From Brevibacterium senegalense (lineage in GTDB: Bacteria > Actinomycetota > Actinomycetes > Actinomycetales > Brevibacteriaceae), in contig NZ_HE978601.1 in NCBI RefSeq assembly GCF_000285835.1, positions 406,540-470,539 on the forward strand: a stretch of DNA of 64,000 bases, written 5' to 3'. The notes beneath the pieces were generated by a model. The model saw nothing but the letters and a program-made list of their open reading frames with translations. It did no database searches and was not told where the DNA came from. Shown here piece after piece: positions 42,909 to 52,623 of this stretch (position 1 is the stretch's first letter; each line of letters starts with the position of its first letter). A program made the translations under genes and the position numbers.

Positions 42909-43758
42909 AGCGCTCCTCCGCCTTCCAGAAGAAGACCGTGCCGACGGACACCATCACGACCGCCCACACGCTGAAGTTGAACCAGTACTCGACGGGCATC
43001 TCATGGTCCTCGAGCAGGATCCCGCGCGCGATCGAGAGCACGTTGTGCAACGGGTGCCAGTCGTAGATGGCCGCGAAGATGGGCGGCCGTCCCTCGAGCA
43101 GACGGCTGGGATCGAAGAACACCCCCGATGTGTAGAAGATCATCCTCGAGACGAAGGGGATGAGCTGGCTGAGGTCGCGGAAGTGGACCGTGAGTCGCGA
43201 GAAGATGAAGGCGATCCCCAGGTTGAAGATCGTGAAGAGCAGCACGAGGGGGATGAAGAGGAACCAGGACCAGTCGGGGCGCGAGCCGAAGATGATCGCG
43301 AGGATGAACATCAGTGCCAGCGTGGGCATGAAGTTCATGAGGTTCTCCAGGACCTTCGCCACGGGCAGCACCATGCGGGGGAACGGCAGGGACTGCACGA
43401 GGCTCGTGTTGGAGATGATCGCCTTCGCACCGCCGTTCATCGACGAGTTGAAGAACTCCAGCGAGAAGACACCGATCACCAGGAACGACACGAAATTGTC
43501 CGGCCGGCTGGCCCCGGTCATGATGAAGCCGAACACGGTTCCGTAGACAAGCGCCTGGAAGCTGGGGCGCAGAAGCACCCACGCCATCCCCAGCCGATTG
43601 CGCTCGTTCTCACTCTGGATCCGGTACCGGGCCAGGGACAGGGTGAAGTCCCGACGCTCCCAGACCTGCTTGAGGTAGGTGGGGAGGGGTGGTCGGGCAC
43701 CGACGCGGGCGAGGCCGAAACGTTCGGCCTTCTCCGCCAGTTCGGAACTCTTGCTCAT
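42892..43758 (-). CDS. polysaccharide/teichoic-acid ABC exporter permease (TagG/Wzm-like)
   Basis: This 288-residue ABC-2 permease has the cytoplasmic lead RYRIQSENERNRLGMAWVLLRP, six hydrophobic segments and the conserved HPLHNVLSIARGILL near the end. It moves lipid-linked glycan across the membrane. It starts at 43758 and its end overlaps the ATPase start by 17 bp. It is the first gene of the operon and diverges from purD-purC with about 105 bp between starts. Confidence 0.92.
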   Translation of the reverse strand: MSKSSELAEKAERFGLARVGARPPLPTYLKQVWERRDFTLSLARYRIQSENERNRLGMAWVLLRPSFQALVYGTVFGFIMTGASRPDNFVSFLVIGVFSLEFFNSSMNGGAKAIISNTSLVQSLPFPRMVLPVAKVLENLMNFMPTLALMFILAIIFGSRPDWSWFLFIPLVLLFTIFNLGIAFIFSRLTVHFRDLSQLIPFVSRMIFYTSGVFFDPSRLLEGRPPIFAAIYDWHPLHNVLSIARGILLEDHEMPVEYWFNFSVWAVVMVSVGTVFFWKAEERYGRAN

Positions 43759-43863
43759 CGAGTGGAAGCGCTCTCCTCAGGGACACGGACACGGCGATTC
43801 TAGCCCTCGAACCCTGTGCCCCTTCACGGACACCGGCGCGCCGCACCGACTACTGTGAGACGC

Positions 43864-46065
43864 GTGAAGGTACTTGTGATCGGTTCCGGCGCCCGCGAAC
43901 ACGCCCTCGTCTCTGCCCTGTCCCGCGACCCGCAGGTCGGCGCGGTGATCGCCGCACCCGGGAACCCAGGCATCGACCTGCTGTGCGACACCCGCCCGCT
44001 GGACCAGACAGACCCGCAGGCCGCCGTGGCGCTGGCCCGCGAACTGGACGTCGACCTCATCGTGGTGGGCCCTGAGGCCCCACTGGTCGCCGGCGTCGCG
44101 GATGCGCTGCGCGAGGCGTCGTTCCCCGTGTTCGGCCCCGGCCAGGAGGCCGCGACCCTCGAGGGGTCGAAGACCTACGCGAAGGAGGTCATGGAGACGG
44201 CGGGGGTGCCGACCGCGCAGGCGGTGGCCGCCACTGATCCCGCGCAGGCAGCGGAAGCACTGGACCGCTTCGGCGCTCCCTACGTCGTCAAGGCCGACGG
44301 CCTGGCGGCCGGGAAGGGTGTCGTCGTCACCGAGGACCGTGCCGAGGCGCTGGCGCATGCGGAGAGCTGCCTGGCAGCGGCCGACCGCGTCGTCATCGAG
44401 GAGTACTTGGACGGGCCGGAGGTCTCCCTCTTCGTCGTCTGCGACGGCACCACGGCTGTCCCCCTGTCCCCCGCACAGGACTTCAAGCGGATCGGCGATG
44501 ACGACGCCGGCCCCAACACCGGGGGAATGGGCGCGTACTCACCGCTGGACTGGGTCCCCGCGGGCCTGGAGGACGACGTGATCGCCCGTGTGGCCCAGCC
44601 GGTCGTCGAGGAGATGGCCCGACGCGGAAGCCCGTTCGTGGGCCTCCTGTACTGCGGACTGGCGCTCACCTCCCGCGGCATGAGGGTCATCGAGTTCAAC
44701 GTGCGCTTCGGCGATCCGGAGACGCAGTCCGTCCTGACGCGCCTGCGCACTCCGCTGGGCGGGCTGCTGCTGGCCGCCGCGCAGGGCACGCTGTCCGATC
44801 ACCCCGCACTCGAGTGGGATCCGCGCCCCGCGGTCACGGTCGTCCTGGCCGCGGCGGACTATCCGAACGCTCCGCAGACAGGCGACCCGATCGCGGGGCT
44901 CGAGGAGGCGCTGGCGCTTCCCGACGTGGACGTCCTGCATGCGGGGACGACGAAGGACGCCGACGGCCAGTTCGTCACCAGTGGCGGACGGGTCCTGTCC
45001 GTCGTCGCGCTGGGCGATGATCTGGCGGCGGCGCGAGCCCGCGCCTACGAAGCGGCCGGCTACATCAGCTGGGACGGCGTGCAGCACCGGACCGACATCG
45101 CGCTCAAGGCCGAGCGCGGGCAGATCACGGTGCCCGGGGCCTCGGCGGTGGCGGAGTCCGCGACTGAGGAGGCGAGCGCGCCAGCCGTGCCCGGCTGGGT
45201 GCACGCGTACTCCGGGAAGGTGCGCGACCTCTACATCCGCGAAGGTGAGCAGGCGCTGGAGCTGGCGACGGAGGTGCTCATGGTCGCCTCCGACCGAATC
45301 AGCGCCTACGACTGGGTGCTGCCCACGGAGATCCCTGACAAGGGGAAGGTGCTGACGGGGCTGAGCCTGTGGTGGTTCGACCAGTCGGCCGATCTGGTGG
45401 GCAACCATGTTGTGAGCGTCGATGTGCCGCAGGAGGTGGCCGGACGAGGCATGATCTGCACGCGTCTGGACATGTTCCCCGTCGAGTGCGTGGCGCGCGG
45501 GCATCTGACGGGATCCGGCCTGGCCGACTACCGCGCCAGCGGCACGGTGGGCGGCAATGCGCTGCCGGAGGGCCTGGGCGAGGCGAGCCCGCTGGACCCC
45601 GCGATCTACACCCCGGCAACGAAGGCCGCGGTGGGCGATCACGACGAGAACATCGACTTCGACGCGACCGTGCGATTGCTGGGCGAGGAGGACGCGGAGC
45701 GCCTGCGGGACCTCACGCTGCAGGTGTTCGAGCGGGCGCGTCAGATCGCCGCGGAGCGGGGCATCTTGCTGGCGGACACGAAGTTCGAGTTCGGACGGGA
45801 CGCGCAGGGTGCGATCGTGCTGGCGGACGAGGTGCTGACCCCCGATTCGTCTCGCTTCTGGGACGCGGAGTCGTTCGTGGCGGGCGAAGCGCAGGACAGC
45901 TTCGACAAGCAGTTCGTCCGCGACTGGCTGACATCAGCAGAGTCCGGCTGGGACAAGTCCGGGGACGTGCCCCCTCCGCCCCTGCCGGCGGATGTCGTCG
46001 AGCGGACGCGCCAGCGGTACCTCGACGCCTTCACGCGTCTGACGGGGCGAGAGTTCCCGGCGTGA
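43864..46065 (+). CDS. purD-purC: PurD-PurC fusion: GAR synthetase and SAICAR synthetase
   Basis: This 733-residue protein has PurD at residues 1-416 (VLVIGSGAREHAL, VVKADGLAAGKGV, DDDAGPNTGGMGA, IEFNVRFGDPETQ) and PurC at about 444-733 (SGKVRDLY, VASDRISAYD, LTGLSLWWFD). A linker of about 27 residues joins them. Both halves look complete, so one chain would catalyse steps 2 and 7 of purine synthesis. The GTG at 43864 has only a weak ribosome binding site. The stop overlaps the next gene, a glycosyltransferase (GTGA). Separate purD and purC genes are the norm in actinobacteria. Confidence 0.95.
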   Translation: MKVLVIGSGAREHALVSALSRDPQVGAVIAAPGNPGIDLLCDTRPLDQTDPQAAVALARELDVDLIVVGPEAPLVAGVADALREASFPVFGPGQEAATLEGSKTYAKEVMETAGVPTAQAVAATDPAQAAEALDRFGAPYVVKADGLAAGKGVVVTEDRAEALAHAESCLAAADRVVIEEYLDGPEVSLFVVCDGTTAVPLSPAQDFKRIGDDDAGPNTGGMGAYSPLDWVPAGLEDDVIARVAQPVVEEMARRGSPFVGLLYCGLALTSRGMRVIEFNVRFGDPETQSVLTRLRTPLGGLLLAAAQGTLSDHPALEWDPRPAVTVVLAAADYPNAPQTGDPIAGLEEALALPDVDVLHAGTTKDADGQFVTSGGRVLSVVALGDDLAAARARAYEAAGYISWDGVQHRTDIALKAERGQITVPGASAVAESATEEASAPAVPGWVHAYSGKVRDLYIREGEQALELATEVLMVASDRISAYDWVLPTEIPDKGKVLTGLSLWWFDQSADLVGNHVVSVDVPQEVAGRGMICTRLDMFPVECVARGHLTGSGLADYRASGTVGGNALPEGLGEASPLDPAIYTPATKAAVGDHDENIDFDATVRLLGEEDAERLRDLTLQVFERARQIAAERGILLADTKFEFGRDAQGAIVLADEVLTPDSSRFWDAESFVAGEAQDSFDKQFVRDWLTSAESGWDKSGDVPPPPLPADVVERTRQRYLDAFTRLTGREFPA

Positions 46066-47024
46066 CGAGCGCGTCGCCGGCCGCCAGCGTCGTCGTGCCC
46101 TCGCGCGGCGGTGTGCGGCGCCTGCCGATCCTGCTGGGGGGACTGCACCGGCAGGAACGGGACGACTTCGAGGTCATCATCGTCCTGGACGGCGACATCG
46201 ACCGATCGCGGATCGCGGTCGAACGGTTCATTGCGGCGTTCGGGGACCGGCTGCGCATCGTCGAGTTCCCGGAGAACCGAGGGCGGGTGGCCGCGCTCAA
46301 CGCAGGATTCGCCGAGGCCCGCGGACACGTGCTCATTCGGTGCGACGACGACTTGGAACCCGCCCCCGAGTTCGTCGACGCCCATGTCGAGACGCACCAG
46401 CAGAACGCGAATGCGGGAGTCGTGGGGCTGTACCGGAACCGCTTCTCCGACACCCGGTACGCCCGTGTCTACGGGAGGCCGCGCGACGTCCGCTTTCGGG
46501 AGGAGGCATACACACGCCCCGTGGGCGAGTCGTGGGTCTACTGGGCGGGCAACAGCTCAGTCACGCGAGCGACCTACGACCGCGTCGGCGAGTACGACGC
46601 GGATTACAGCGCTTACGGTTGGGAGGACATCGATTACGGGTTCCGGCTGCGGCAAGCAGGCGTCCGAGTGATCCTGGCGCCGGCGGCTGAGACCACCCAC
46701 AACGCGGCCGCTGTCACGACTCGGGTCCGCATGAAGCGCGCGTATTACTCAGGAGCAGCCCGCAGGCTGTTCGATGAGAAGCACCCCACCGCATTGAACG
46801 GTCAGGCAGTCGAAGAGACCAGGTCGTCGACACTGTGGGAACAACTCGTCGCCCTCGAATCGACAGTGCTCTCCACCGGAACCGTTGAAAAGGCCGGGGC
46901 CGCGATCGACTGCGTCATCCCTTTCCTGCCTCGCTATATCGCTGAGAAGCTCGTCGCTTCCGGGGTCGAGGCCGCCAGCCTCGCTGGTCAGCAGACAGAG
47001 CAGAATCTGAAGCGCACCTTCTGA
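46062..47024 (+). CDS. glycosyltransferase family 2
   Basis: This 320-residue GT-A protein opens with ASVVVPSRGGVRRLPILLGGLHRQ and carries VLDGDIDRS, RVAALNAGF, the DxD-like RCDDDLEPAPEF and YGWEDIDYGFRLRQAGV. It lacks a clear membrane anchor. Start GTG at 46062 overlaps the purC stop by four bases, so its translation is coupled to a purine enzyme. It probably adds a sugar to the same surface glycan as the flanking clusters. purS follows after 93 bp with its own -10-like box. Confidence 0.88.
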   Translation: MTSASPAASVVVPSRGGVRRLPILLGGLHRQERDDFEVIIVLDGDIDRSRIAVERFIAAFGDRLRIVEFPENRGRVAALNAGFAEARGHVLIRCDDDLEPAPEFVDAHVETHQQNANAGVVGLYRNRFSDTRYARVYGRPRDVRFREEAYTRPVGESWVYWAGNSSVTRATYDRVGEYDADYSAYGWEDIDYGFRLRQAGVRVILAPAAETTHNAAAVTTRVRMKRAYYSGAARRLFDEKHPTALNGQAVEETRSSTLWEQLVALESTVLSTGTVEKAGAAIDCVIPFLPRYIAEKLVASGVEAASLAGQQTEQNLKRTF

Positions 47025-47069
47025 TGGTCGGGGTCTGGTGCTCATGCTTCTCCCGCCCAGGACGCAGAC

Positions 47070-47075
47070 TAGACT
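47070..47075 (+). promoter_or_regulatory. -10-like box for purS-purQ
   Basis: TAGACT at 47070-47075 lies 48 bp before the purS ATG in a 93-bp gap. No strong -35 is visible. It could give purS-purQ a promoter separate from purD-purC and the glycosyltransferase. Confidence 0.35.
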
Positions 47076-47117
47076 GAACTCCATCACGTCTTTCCACCGC
47101 AGAAGGAGCACGCGCGC

Positions 47118-47384
47118 ATGGGTCGCATCGTCGTCGAAGTCATGCCCAAGCCAGAGATCCTTGACCCCCAGGGCAAGGCGATCGGCACGAGTCTGGAGCG
47201 GATGGGACTGACCGGATTCTCCGCTGTCCGCCAGGGCAAGCTCTTCCATCTCTCAGTGGACGGCGACGTCACGGAGGAGGCACTGGCGACCGCACGCGAG
47301 GCGGCGACCTCTCTTCTGTCGAACCCCGTCATCGAGGACGTCGTGTCCGTTCGCGCGGCGGACGACCAGGTCGACGACCGATGA
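47118..47384 (+). CDS. purS: phosphoribosylformylglycinamidine synthase subunit PurS
   Basis: This 88-residue small subunit of FGAM synthetase bridges PurQ and PurL and helps channel ammonia. Signatures are [26 protein letters not shown] and an acidic tail. AGAAGGAG precedes the ATG at 47118. The TGA overlaps the purQ ATG (ATGA), so the two are translationally coupled. The four-gene arrangement purS, purQ, two unrelated genes, purL separates it from purL by 2.9 kb. Confidence 0.95.
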   Translation: MGRIVVEVMPKPEILDPQGKAIGTSLERMGLTGFSAVRQGKLFHLSVDGDVTEEALATAREAATSLLSNPVIEDVVSVRAADDQVDDR

Positions 47385-48160
47385 GCGCACGCGTGGCGAT
47401 GGATACCGCGACACCTTTGGTGGGCGGCACGGGCGAGACCGGCACGATTCCCGGCGCCCAGGAACTCACGATCGGCGTCGTCCAGTTCCCCGGTTCGCTT
47501 GATGAGCGTGACGCGATGCGCGCTGTCACCCTGTCCGGCGCGCAGGCGGTCGCGCTGTGGCACGGCAGCGAGTCGCTGTTCGGTGTGGACGCGGTGATCC
47601 TGCCCGGCGGTTTCTCCTATGGCGACTACCTGCGCTGCGGCGCGATCGCCCGCTTCGCCCCGCTCATGACTGCGGTCGTCGATGCGGCCAAGGGCGGCAT
47701 GCCGGTGCTGGGCATCTGCAACGGCTTCCAGGTTCTGTGCGAATCGCACCTGCTGCCCGGTGCGCTCATCCGCAATGACCACCAGAAGTTCGTGTGCCGT
47801 GACCAGGACCTGGTCATCGAGAACGCGGAGACGGCGTGGACGCGCGACTTCGCTGCGGGACAGACGATCACCATCCCGTTGAAGAACGGCGAGGGCGGCT
47901 TCGTTGCGGATACCCCGACCCTGGATCGACTCGAGGGAGAGGGCCGAGTCATTGCGCGCTACCACGAGCTCAATCCCAACGGTTCGCAGCGAGACATCGC
48001 CGGTATCACGAACGAGGCGGGCAACGTCGTGGGGCTCATGCCGCACCCGGAGCATGCTGTCGAGGCCGGGTTCGGCACGGATTCCGCTCTGGGCATGCGT
48101 GCGGGTGTCGACGGGCAGCCGTTCTTCACCTCCGTGCTCACCAGCCTGCTCCAGAAGTGA
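47381..48160 (+). CDS. purQ: phosphoribosylformylglycinamidine synthase subunit PurQ
   Basis: This 259-residue class I glutamine amidotransferase supplies ammonia for FGAM synthesis. It has nucleophile Cys in [10 protein letters not shown], and His and Glu in [10 protein letters not shown]. The ATGA overlap with purS fixes the start at 47381, which gives an unusual leader of about 29 residues before [16 protein letters not shown]. An internal Met codon is possible but has no ribosome binding site. Coding continues into a hypothetical gene 27 bp downstream. Confidence 0.95.
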   Translation: MSARVAMDTATPLVGGTGETGTIPGAQELTIGVVQFPGSLDERDAMRAVTLSGAQAVALWHGSESLFGVDAVILPGGFSYGDYLRCGAIARFAPLMTAVVDAAKGGMPVLGICNGFQVLCESHLLPGALIRNDHQKFVCRDQDLVIENAETAWTRDFAAGQTITIPLKNGEGGFVADTPTLDRLEGEGRVIARYHELNPNGSQRDIAGITNEAGNVVGLMPHPEHAVEAGFGTDSALGMRAGVDGQPFFTSVLTSLLQK

Positions 48161-48187
48161 TCCGGACGCTCCACTAGTGTGGGGCGC

Positions 48188-49246
48188 ATGAACGATTCCC
48201 TCCAGGCGCTGGTCGACCGTTCCGCCATTCTGTCCGCAGAGGTCCAGCAGAAGTTCGGCGTGCTCATCGCGGGCAGCGACTTCGACATCGACTTCTCTGC
48301 GGCTCCGCGCCTGCGGTTCACGGGTGATGATCCGGTCGACTTCCGGCCGCACATGATCGGGTCCTCCGTCGACCGGCGGGCCGATCGGACCTGGCATTGG
48401 GGATGGGACAACCTCAACGGATTCCCGACACCGGTCATCGCGCTGTCCCAGCAGATCCGAGAGTACGGAGCCGCGCGCGACATCACCGAGCTCACGCAGC
48501 CCGAGCTGCCGGTGGAGTCCGCAGAGACGCCGACCGCTTACACACTGGCGGCGAAGGCGATCACCGGAGCATGGGCGCACTATCCGGTGCCAGCGGGCGG
48601 CGGTACGACCGTCTGGGTGCTGGTGGACGACTCCAGGCTGGACCCGGGAGAGCCCCAACTCAAGCCGGTCGTCAAGGCCCTGGCGTCCGCGATCACCACC
48701 ACGGACGTGTCGGACCATCGCACAGCGTTGTCCGCGTACGCGGAACTGCGCGGCCTGCGGACCGCACCGTTGCCAGACGGCGGTGTCCGTCTGCTGTGCG
48801 CGGACGGGTCCGCGGACGTGACCTTCGACGATGCCGGCAGGGTCTCCTCGTGCCAAGCACATCAGCCGCTCGAAGGTGAGGCCGCCGAGCAGTACGAAGC
48901 TGCCGGTCACGTCGCCGGAACCGCGGCCTTCGGAAAACTCGCCGTCGACGAAGGCGAGGAGCCACTGGTCGCCTCGAGCCCGTCGAAGCGGGTCGAAGAA
49001 ATGACGGTCGAGGCTCCCGCCACTCCGGCGGAGACGACGCAGGTCCCCGATGACGATGGCGCTGACGCGGTTGAGGCCGACGAAACCCCCGCGCAAGACC
49101 CGGCGTCTCCGGCCACTCAGCAGTCGCCCGCCGAGCAGACCGCTCCCTCCGACAGCCCCAGCCCTGTTGAGGCAGTGCCGCAGTCAGAGCAGGTGGACGA
49201 GCAACCAGAGAAGAAGGGCTTCTTCAAGCGCCTCTTCGGTCGCTGA
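48188..49246 (+). CDS. hypothetical protein with disordered C-terminal tail
   Basis: This 352-residue protein has a folded N-terminal half (residues 1-250) including FRPHMIGSSVDRRADRTWHWGWDN, which resembles actinobacterial DUF6882-like proteins. Its C-terminal part (about 265-352) is rich in Ala, Pro, Glu and Gln and ends in the basic amphipathic KKGFFKRLFGR. No signal peptide or membrane segment is visible. The tail could contact membrane or an acidic partner. It lies between purQ and the convergent trhO. Function unknown. Confidence 0.75.
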   Translation: MNDSLQALVDRSAILSAEVQQKFGVLIAGSDFDIDFSAAPRLRFTGDDPVDFRPHMIGSSVDRRADRTWHWGWDNLNGFPTPVIALSQQIREYGAARDITELTQPELPVESAETPTAYTLAAKAITGAWAHYPVPAGGGTTVWVLVDDSRLDPGEPQLKPVVKALASAITTTDVSDHRTALSAYAELRGLRTAPLPDGGVRLLCADGSADVTFDDAGRVSSCQAHQPLEGEAAEQYEAAGHVAGTAAFGKLAVDEGEEPLVASSPSKRVEEMTVEAPATPAETTQVPDDDGADAVEADETPAQDPASPATQQSPAEQTAPSDSPSPVEAVPQSEQVDEQPEKKGFFKRLFGR

Positions 49247-49261
49247 GGCACGGAGCCCGCG

Positions 49262-50149
49262 TCAAGCCGGCACTGTGCAGACGCCGCAGGTCACGGCACG
49301 GCCGTGGGCCGTGCACGCCTCACAGCGCAGATACTGGGTACGGCAGTCCTGGTTCGAGCAGTTGACGAAGAGCGGTGTCCGCTCACCGCACCCCACGCAC
49401 GAACCCAACGACTGGGCCTCCGGACTGAACTCCATGTGCATCCGGTTGTCGAAGACATAGAGCGATCCGTCCCACAGACCGGTGTCGCCATACGCCTCTC
49501 CGTAGCGGACGATCCCTCCGTCGAGCTGGTACACCTCATCGAATCCGCGGTTCTTCATGAGGACGCTCAGCACTTCGCACCGAATGCCGCCCGTGCAGTA
49601 GGTGACCACCGGCTTCCCCTTGAGATGGTCGTAGCGCCCGGATTCGATCTCGTCGAGGAACTCTCGTGTCGTCCGGACGTCCGGTACCACCGCGTCGCGG
49701 AACCGACCGATCTGCGCCTCCATTGAGTTCCGACCGTCGAAGAAGACGACATCGTCGCCGCGCTCCTCGACGAGTTCGTGAAGGGCCGCGGGGCTCAGAT
49801 GAGTGCCACCGCCCCGGACTCCGTCCGCGGTCACGACGATGTCGTCCGGCGCTTGGAAGGTGACGAGTTCATCACGCACTTTGACGCTCAGCCGAGGGAA
49901 GTCGTCACCGGTTCCGTCCGACCACTTGATGTCGGCGTCGCGGAACGGTGCGTATGACTTCGTCACCTTCGCGTACTGCTTGAGATCCCAGACGTCCCCT
50001 CCCAGCGTTGCGTTGATGCCCTGACGCGACACGATCACGCGGCCTGTCAGTGAGTTCTTCTCTGCGAGTGCCAGTTGCCACAGACGGACGGCCTCAGGGT
50101 CCGCGAGCGGCGTGAAGACGTAGAAGAGGAGGATCTTGGGGGTGGCCAT
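49262..50149 (-). CDS. trhO: tRNA uridine 5-oxidation rhodanese-domain protein TrhO (UPF0176)
   Basis: This 295-residue protein has an N-terminal acylphosphatase-like region ([36 protein letters not shown]) and a rhodanese domain with active Cys185 in [11 protein letters not shown]. The C-terminal part has several Cys pairs (CVGCGE, CSNQDC, CEAC, CGVC) that look zinc-binding. TrhO converts tRNA U34 to 5-hydroxyuridine using O2. The first ATG (50149) is the family start. It is convergent with the hypothetical gene and divergent from purL. Confidence 0.9.
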   Translation of the reverse strand: MATPKILLFYVFTPLADPEAVRLWQLALAEKNSLTGRVIVSRQGINATLGGDVWDLKQYAKVTKSYAPFRDADIKWSDGTGDDFPRLSVKVRDELVTFQAPDDIVVTADGVRGGGTHLSPAALHELVEERGDDVVFFDGRNSMEAQIGRFRDAVVPDVRTTREFLDEIESGRYDHLKGKPVVTYCTGGIRCEVLSVLMKNRGFDEVYQLDGGIVRYGEAYGDTGLWDGSLYVFDNRMHMEFSPEAQSLGSCVGCGERTPLFVNCSNQDCRTQYLRCEACTAHGRAVTCGVCTVPA

Positions 50150-50215
50150 GGCCGCGATGGTAGCGGAACTCCTGCACCGTCGATGACGGGGCGCATTCCG
50201 GCGCATCGGTGCGGC

Positions 50216-50221
50216 TACGAT
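50216..50221 (+). promoter_or_regulatory. -10-like box upstream of purL
   Basis: TACGAT at 50216-50221 lies 48 bp before the purL ATG. No good -35 is visible. The same TACGAT motif appears before other genes in the window. purL and the Wzy-like gene after it would share this promoter. Confidence 0.4.
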
Positions 50222-50268
50222 GGGGTGGATACCGACCTGGGACTCTGCCGAAGGGGCGTTCTACTGCG

Positions 50269-52602
50269 ATGACCACTACAGCTTCCACTGGCGCATCGTC
50301 GGACAAGACTGTGAAGGAGACCGTCGAGTTCGCCGCACAGTCTCCTGACGTCGAGCAGCCGTACGCGGAACTGGGTCTCAAGAAGGATGAGTACCAGCAG
50401 ATCAAGGAGGTGTTGGGACGCCGCCCCACCTCCGCGGAACTGGCCATGTACTCCGTCATGTGGTCGGAGCACTGCTCGTACAAGTCGTCCAAGGTGCATC
50501 TGCGGAAGTTCGGCGAGAACGTGACTGACGAGATGAAGGAGAACCTCCTCGTCGGCATCGGTGAGAACGCGGGCGTCGTCGACATCGGCGACGGGTGGGC
50601 CGTGACGTTCAAGGTGGAGAGCCACAACAGCCCCAGCTACGTCGAGCCTTACCAGGGCGCCGCCACCGGCGTGGGAGGGATCGTCCGCGACATCATCTCG
50701 ATGGGCGCACGGCCCGTCGCAGTCATGGACCAGTTGCGCTTCGGGGCGATCGATCACCCGGACACCGCCCGGGTCCTCCCCGGCGTCGTTGGCGGAATCA
50801 GCGGTTACGGCAACAGCCTGGGGCTCCCCAACATCGGCGGTGAGACCGTCTTCGACTCCAGCTACCAGGGCAACCCCCTTGTCAACGCATTGGCCGTGGG
50901 AGTCATGCGCCACGAGCACATCCGCCTGGCCAACGCATCCGGCACCGGCAACAAGGTCGTGCTCTTCGGCGCACGCACCGGTGGCGACGGGATCGGCGGA
51001 GCCTCGATTCTCGCATCCGAGTCCTTCGACGATTCGAAGCCGTCGAAGCGACCGGCCGTCCAGGTGGGCGATCCCTTCGCGGAGAAGGTCCTCATCGAAT
51101 GCTGCCTGGAGCTGTTCCGCGCCGGCACCGTGGAGGGCATCCAGGACCTGGGCGCTGCGGGCATCAGTTGTGCGACGTCCGAGCTGGCGTCGAACGGCGA
51201 TGGCGGGATGCATGTGAACCTCGAGGAGGTTCTGCTGCGCGACCCCACGCTCACGCCTGAGGAGATCCTCATGTCGGAGTCGCAGGAGCGGATGATGGCA
51301 GTCGTCCGCCCGGACAAGCTGGACGAGTTCCTCGCCATCACGGACAAGTGGGAGGTCGAGGCGAGCGTTCTGGGTGAGGTCACCGACACCGGGCGTCTCG
51401 TCATCGAGTGGCAGGGCGACATCATCGTCGACGTTCCGCCACGTTCCGTCGCACATGATGGACCGGTGTACGACCGCCCTATGTCCCGGCCCAGCTGGAC
51501 GGAAGCGACTCGCGCCAACACGGTGGATGCGGCCGGCCTTGCGAAGCCGGCGACCGACGACGAACTCCGTCAGACGGTCCTCGACCTCGCCGCGTCTCCC
51601 AACCTGTGTGCGAAGGACTGGATCACCTCTCAGTTCGACCGTTACGTCCAGGGCAACACGGCACTCGCGTTCCCTGACGATGCAGGCGTGATCCGTGTCG
51701 ATGAGGAGACCGGACGGGGGATCGCACTGGCCACCGACGCGAACGGACGGTTCAGCTATCTCGATCCGGCTCTGGGAGCCCAGCTCGCACTTGCGGAAGC
51801 CCACCGCAACATCGTGACCGCAGGTGCACGCCCGTTGGCCGTGACCGACTGCCTGAATTTCGGGTCGCCGGAGGACCCGGAGATCATGTGGCAGTTCGCG
51901 CAGACCGTCGAAGGGCTCTCCTCCGCGTGCGTCGATTTCGGGATTCCGGTCACTGGCGGGAACGTGTCGATGTACAACCAGACGGGCACCACCGCGATCC
52001 ACCCCACGCCTGTCGTAGGAGTACTGGGAGTTTTCGACGACGTGCTGCGTGCGACGCCCAGCGGCTGGCGCTCCCCGGGGCAAACGATCTACCTGCTGGG
52101 CACGACGCAGGACGAGCTGGACGGCTCCGCCTGGGCGGATGTGGTCCACGGCCACCTGGGCGGTGTCCCGCCGCAGTACCGGCCTGAGGACGAGAAGCTG
52201 CTGGGCGAGATCCTCATCAACGCGTCCCGCGACGGCATGATCGACGCGGCCCACGACCTGTCGGAGGGCGGGCTGGCGCAGGCCCTTGTGGAATCCGCGC
52301 TCCGGTGGGGCACGGGCGCACGGATCTGGGTCACGGAACTGCTGGAGCGCGACGGGATCGACCTCTTCACCGCGCTGTACTCCGAGTCGACCGCTCGCGC
52401 CATTGTCGCTGTGCCGCGCAGCGAAGAAGTGCGATTCTCCGACATGTGCACTGCTCGCGGTATCCCGTTCGTACGCATCGGTATGACCGATGTGGGCGAC
52501 GACGAGCACCCGAACGCACTGGAGTTCGTCGATCACTTCTCGATCGGTCTGGAGGAACTGGCGGCCGCCCACCAGGGCACATTGCCGCGCCAGTTCGGTT
52601 GA
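50269..52602 (+). CDS. purL: phosphoribosylformylglycinamidine synthase large subunit PurL
   Basis: This 777-residue protein is the synthetase subunit of FGAM synthase with PurS and PurQ. It has the small PurL form without a fused amidotransferase. Motifs include [52 protein letters not shown], and in the second half GGNVSMYNQ and [10 protein letters not shown]. The start at 50269 is placed at MTTTAST, the first ATG near the conserved start. A Wzy-like gene starts 21 bp after the stop on the same strand. Confidence 0.97.
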   Translation: MTTTASTGASSDKTVKETVEFAAQSPDVEQPYAELGLKKDEYQQIKEVLGRRPTSAELAMYSVMWSEHCSYKSSKVHLRKFGENVTDEMKENLLVGIGENAGVVDIGDGWAVTFKVESHNSPSYVEPYQGAATGVGGIVRDIISMGARPVAVMDQLRFGAIDHPDTARVLPGVVGGISGYGNSLGLPNIGGETVFDSSYQGNPLVNALAVGVMRHEHIRLANASGTGNKVVLFGARTGGDGIGGASILASESFDDSKPSKRPAVQVGDPFAEKVLIECCLELFRAGTVEGIQDLGAAGISCATSELASNGDGGMHVNLEEVLLRDPTLTPEEILMSESQERMMAVVRPDKLDEFLAITDKWEVEASVLGEVTDTGRLVIEWQGDIIVDVPPRSVAHDGPVYDRPMSRPSWTEATRANTVDAAGLAKPATDDELRQTVLDLAASPNLCAKDWITSQFDRYVQGNTALAFPDDAGVIRVDEETGRGIALATDANGRFSYLDPALGAQLALAEAHRNIVTAGARPLAVTDCLNFGSPEDPEIMWQFAQTVEGLSSACVDFGIPVTGGNVSMYNQTGTTAIHPTPVVGVLGVFDDVLRATPSGWRSPGQTIYLLGTTQDELDGSAWADVVHGHLGGVPPQYRPEDEKLLGEILINASRDGMIDAAHDLSEGGLAQALVESALRWGTGARIWVTELLERDGIDLFTALYSESTARAIVAVPRSEEVRFSDMCTARGIPFVRIGMTDVGDDEHPNALEFVDHFSIGLEELAAAHQGTLPRQFG

Positions 52603-52623
52603 TACGAGGACGGCAGGAGCAGG

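Noticed and set aside
43801-43863. Leaderless promoter for purD-purC
   Set aside because: A TACTGT sits 13 bp before the GTG, but there is no -35 and the weak GAGA upstream could still be a ribosome binding site. Undecided.
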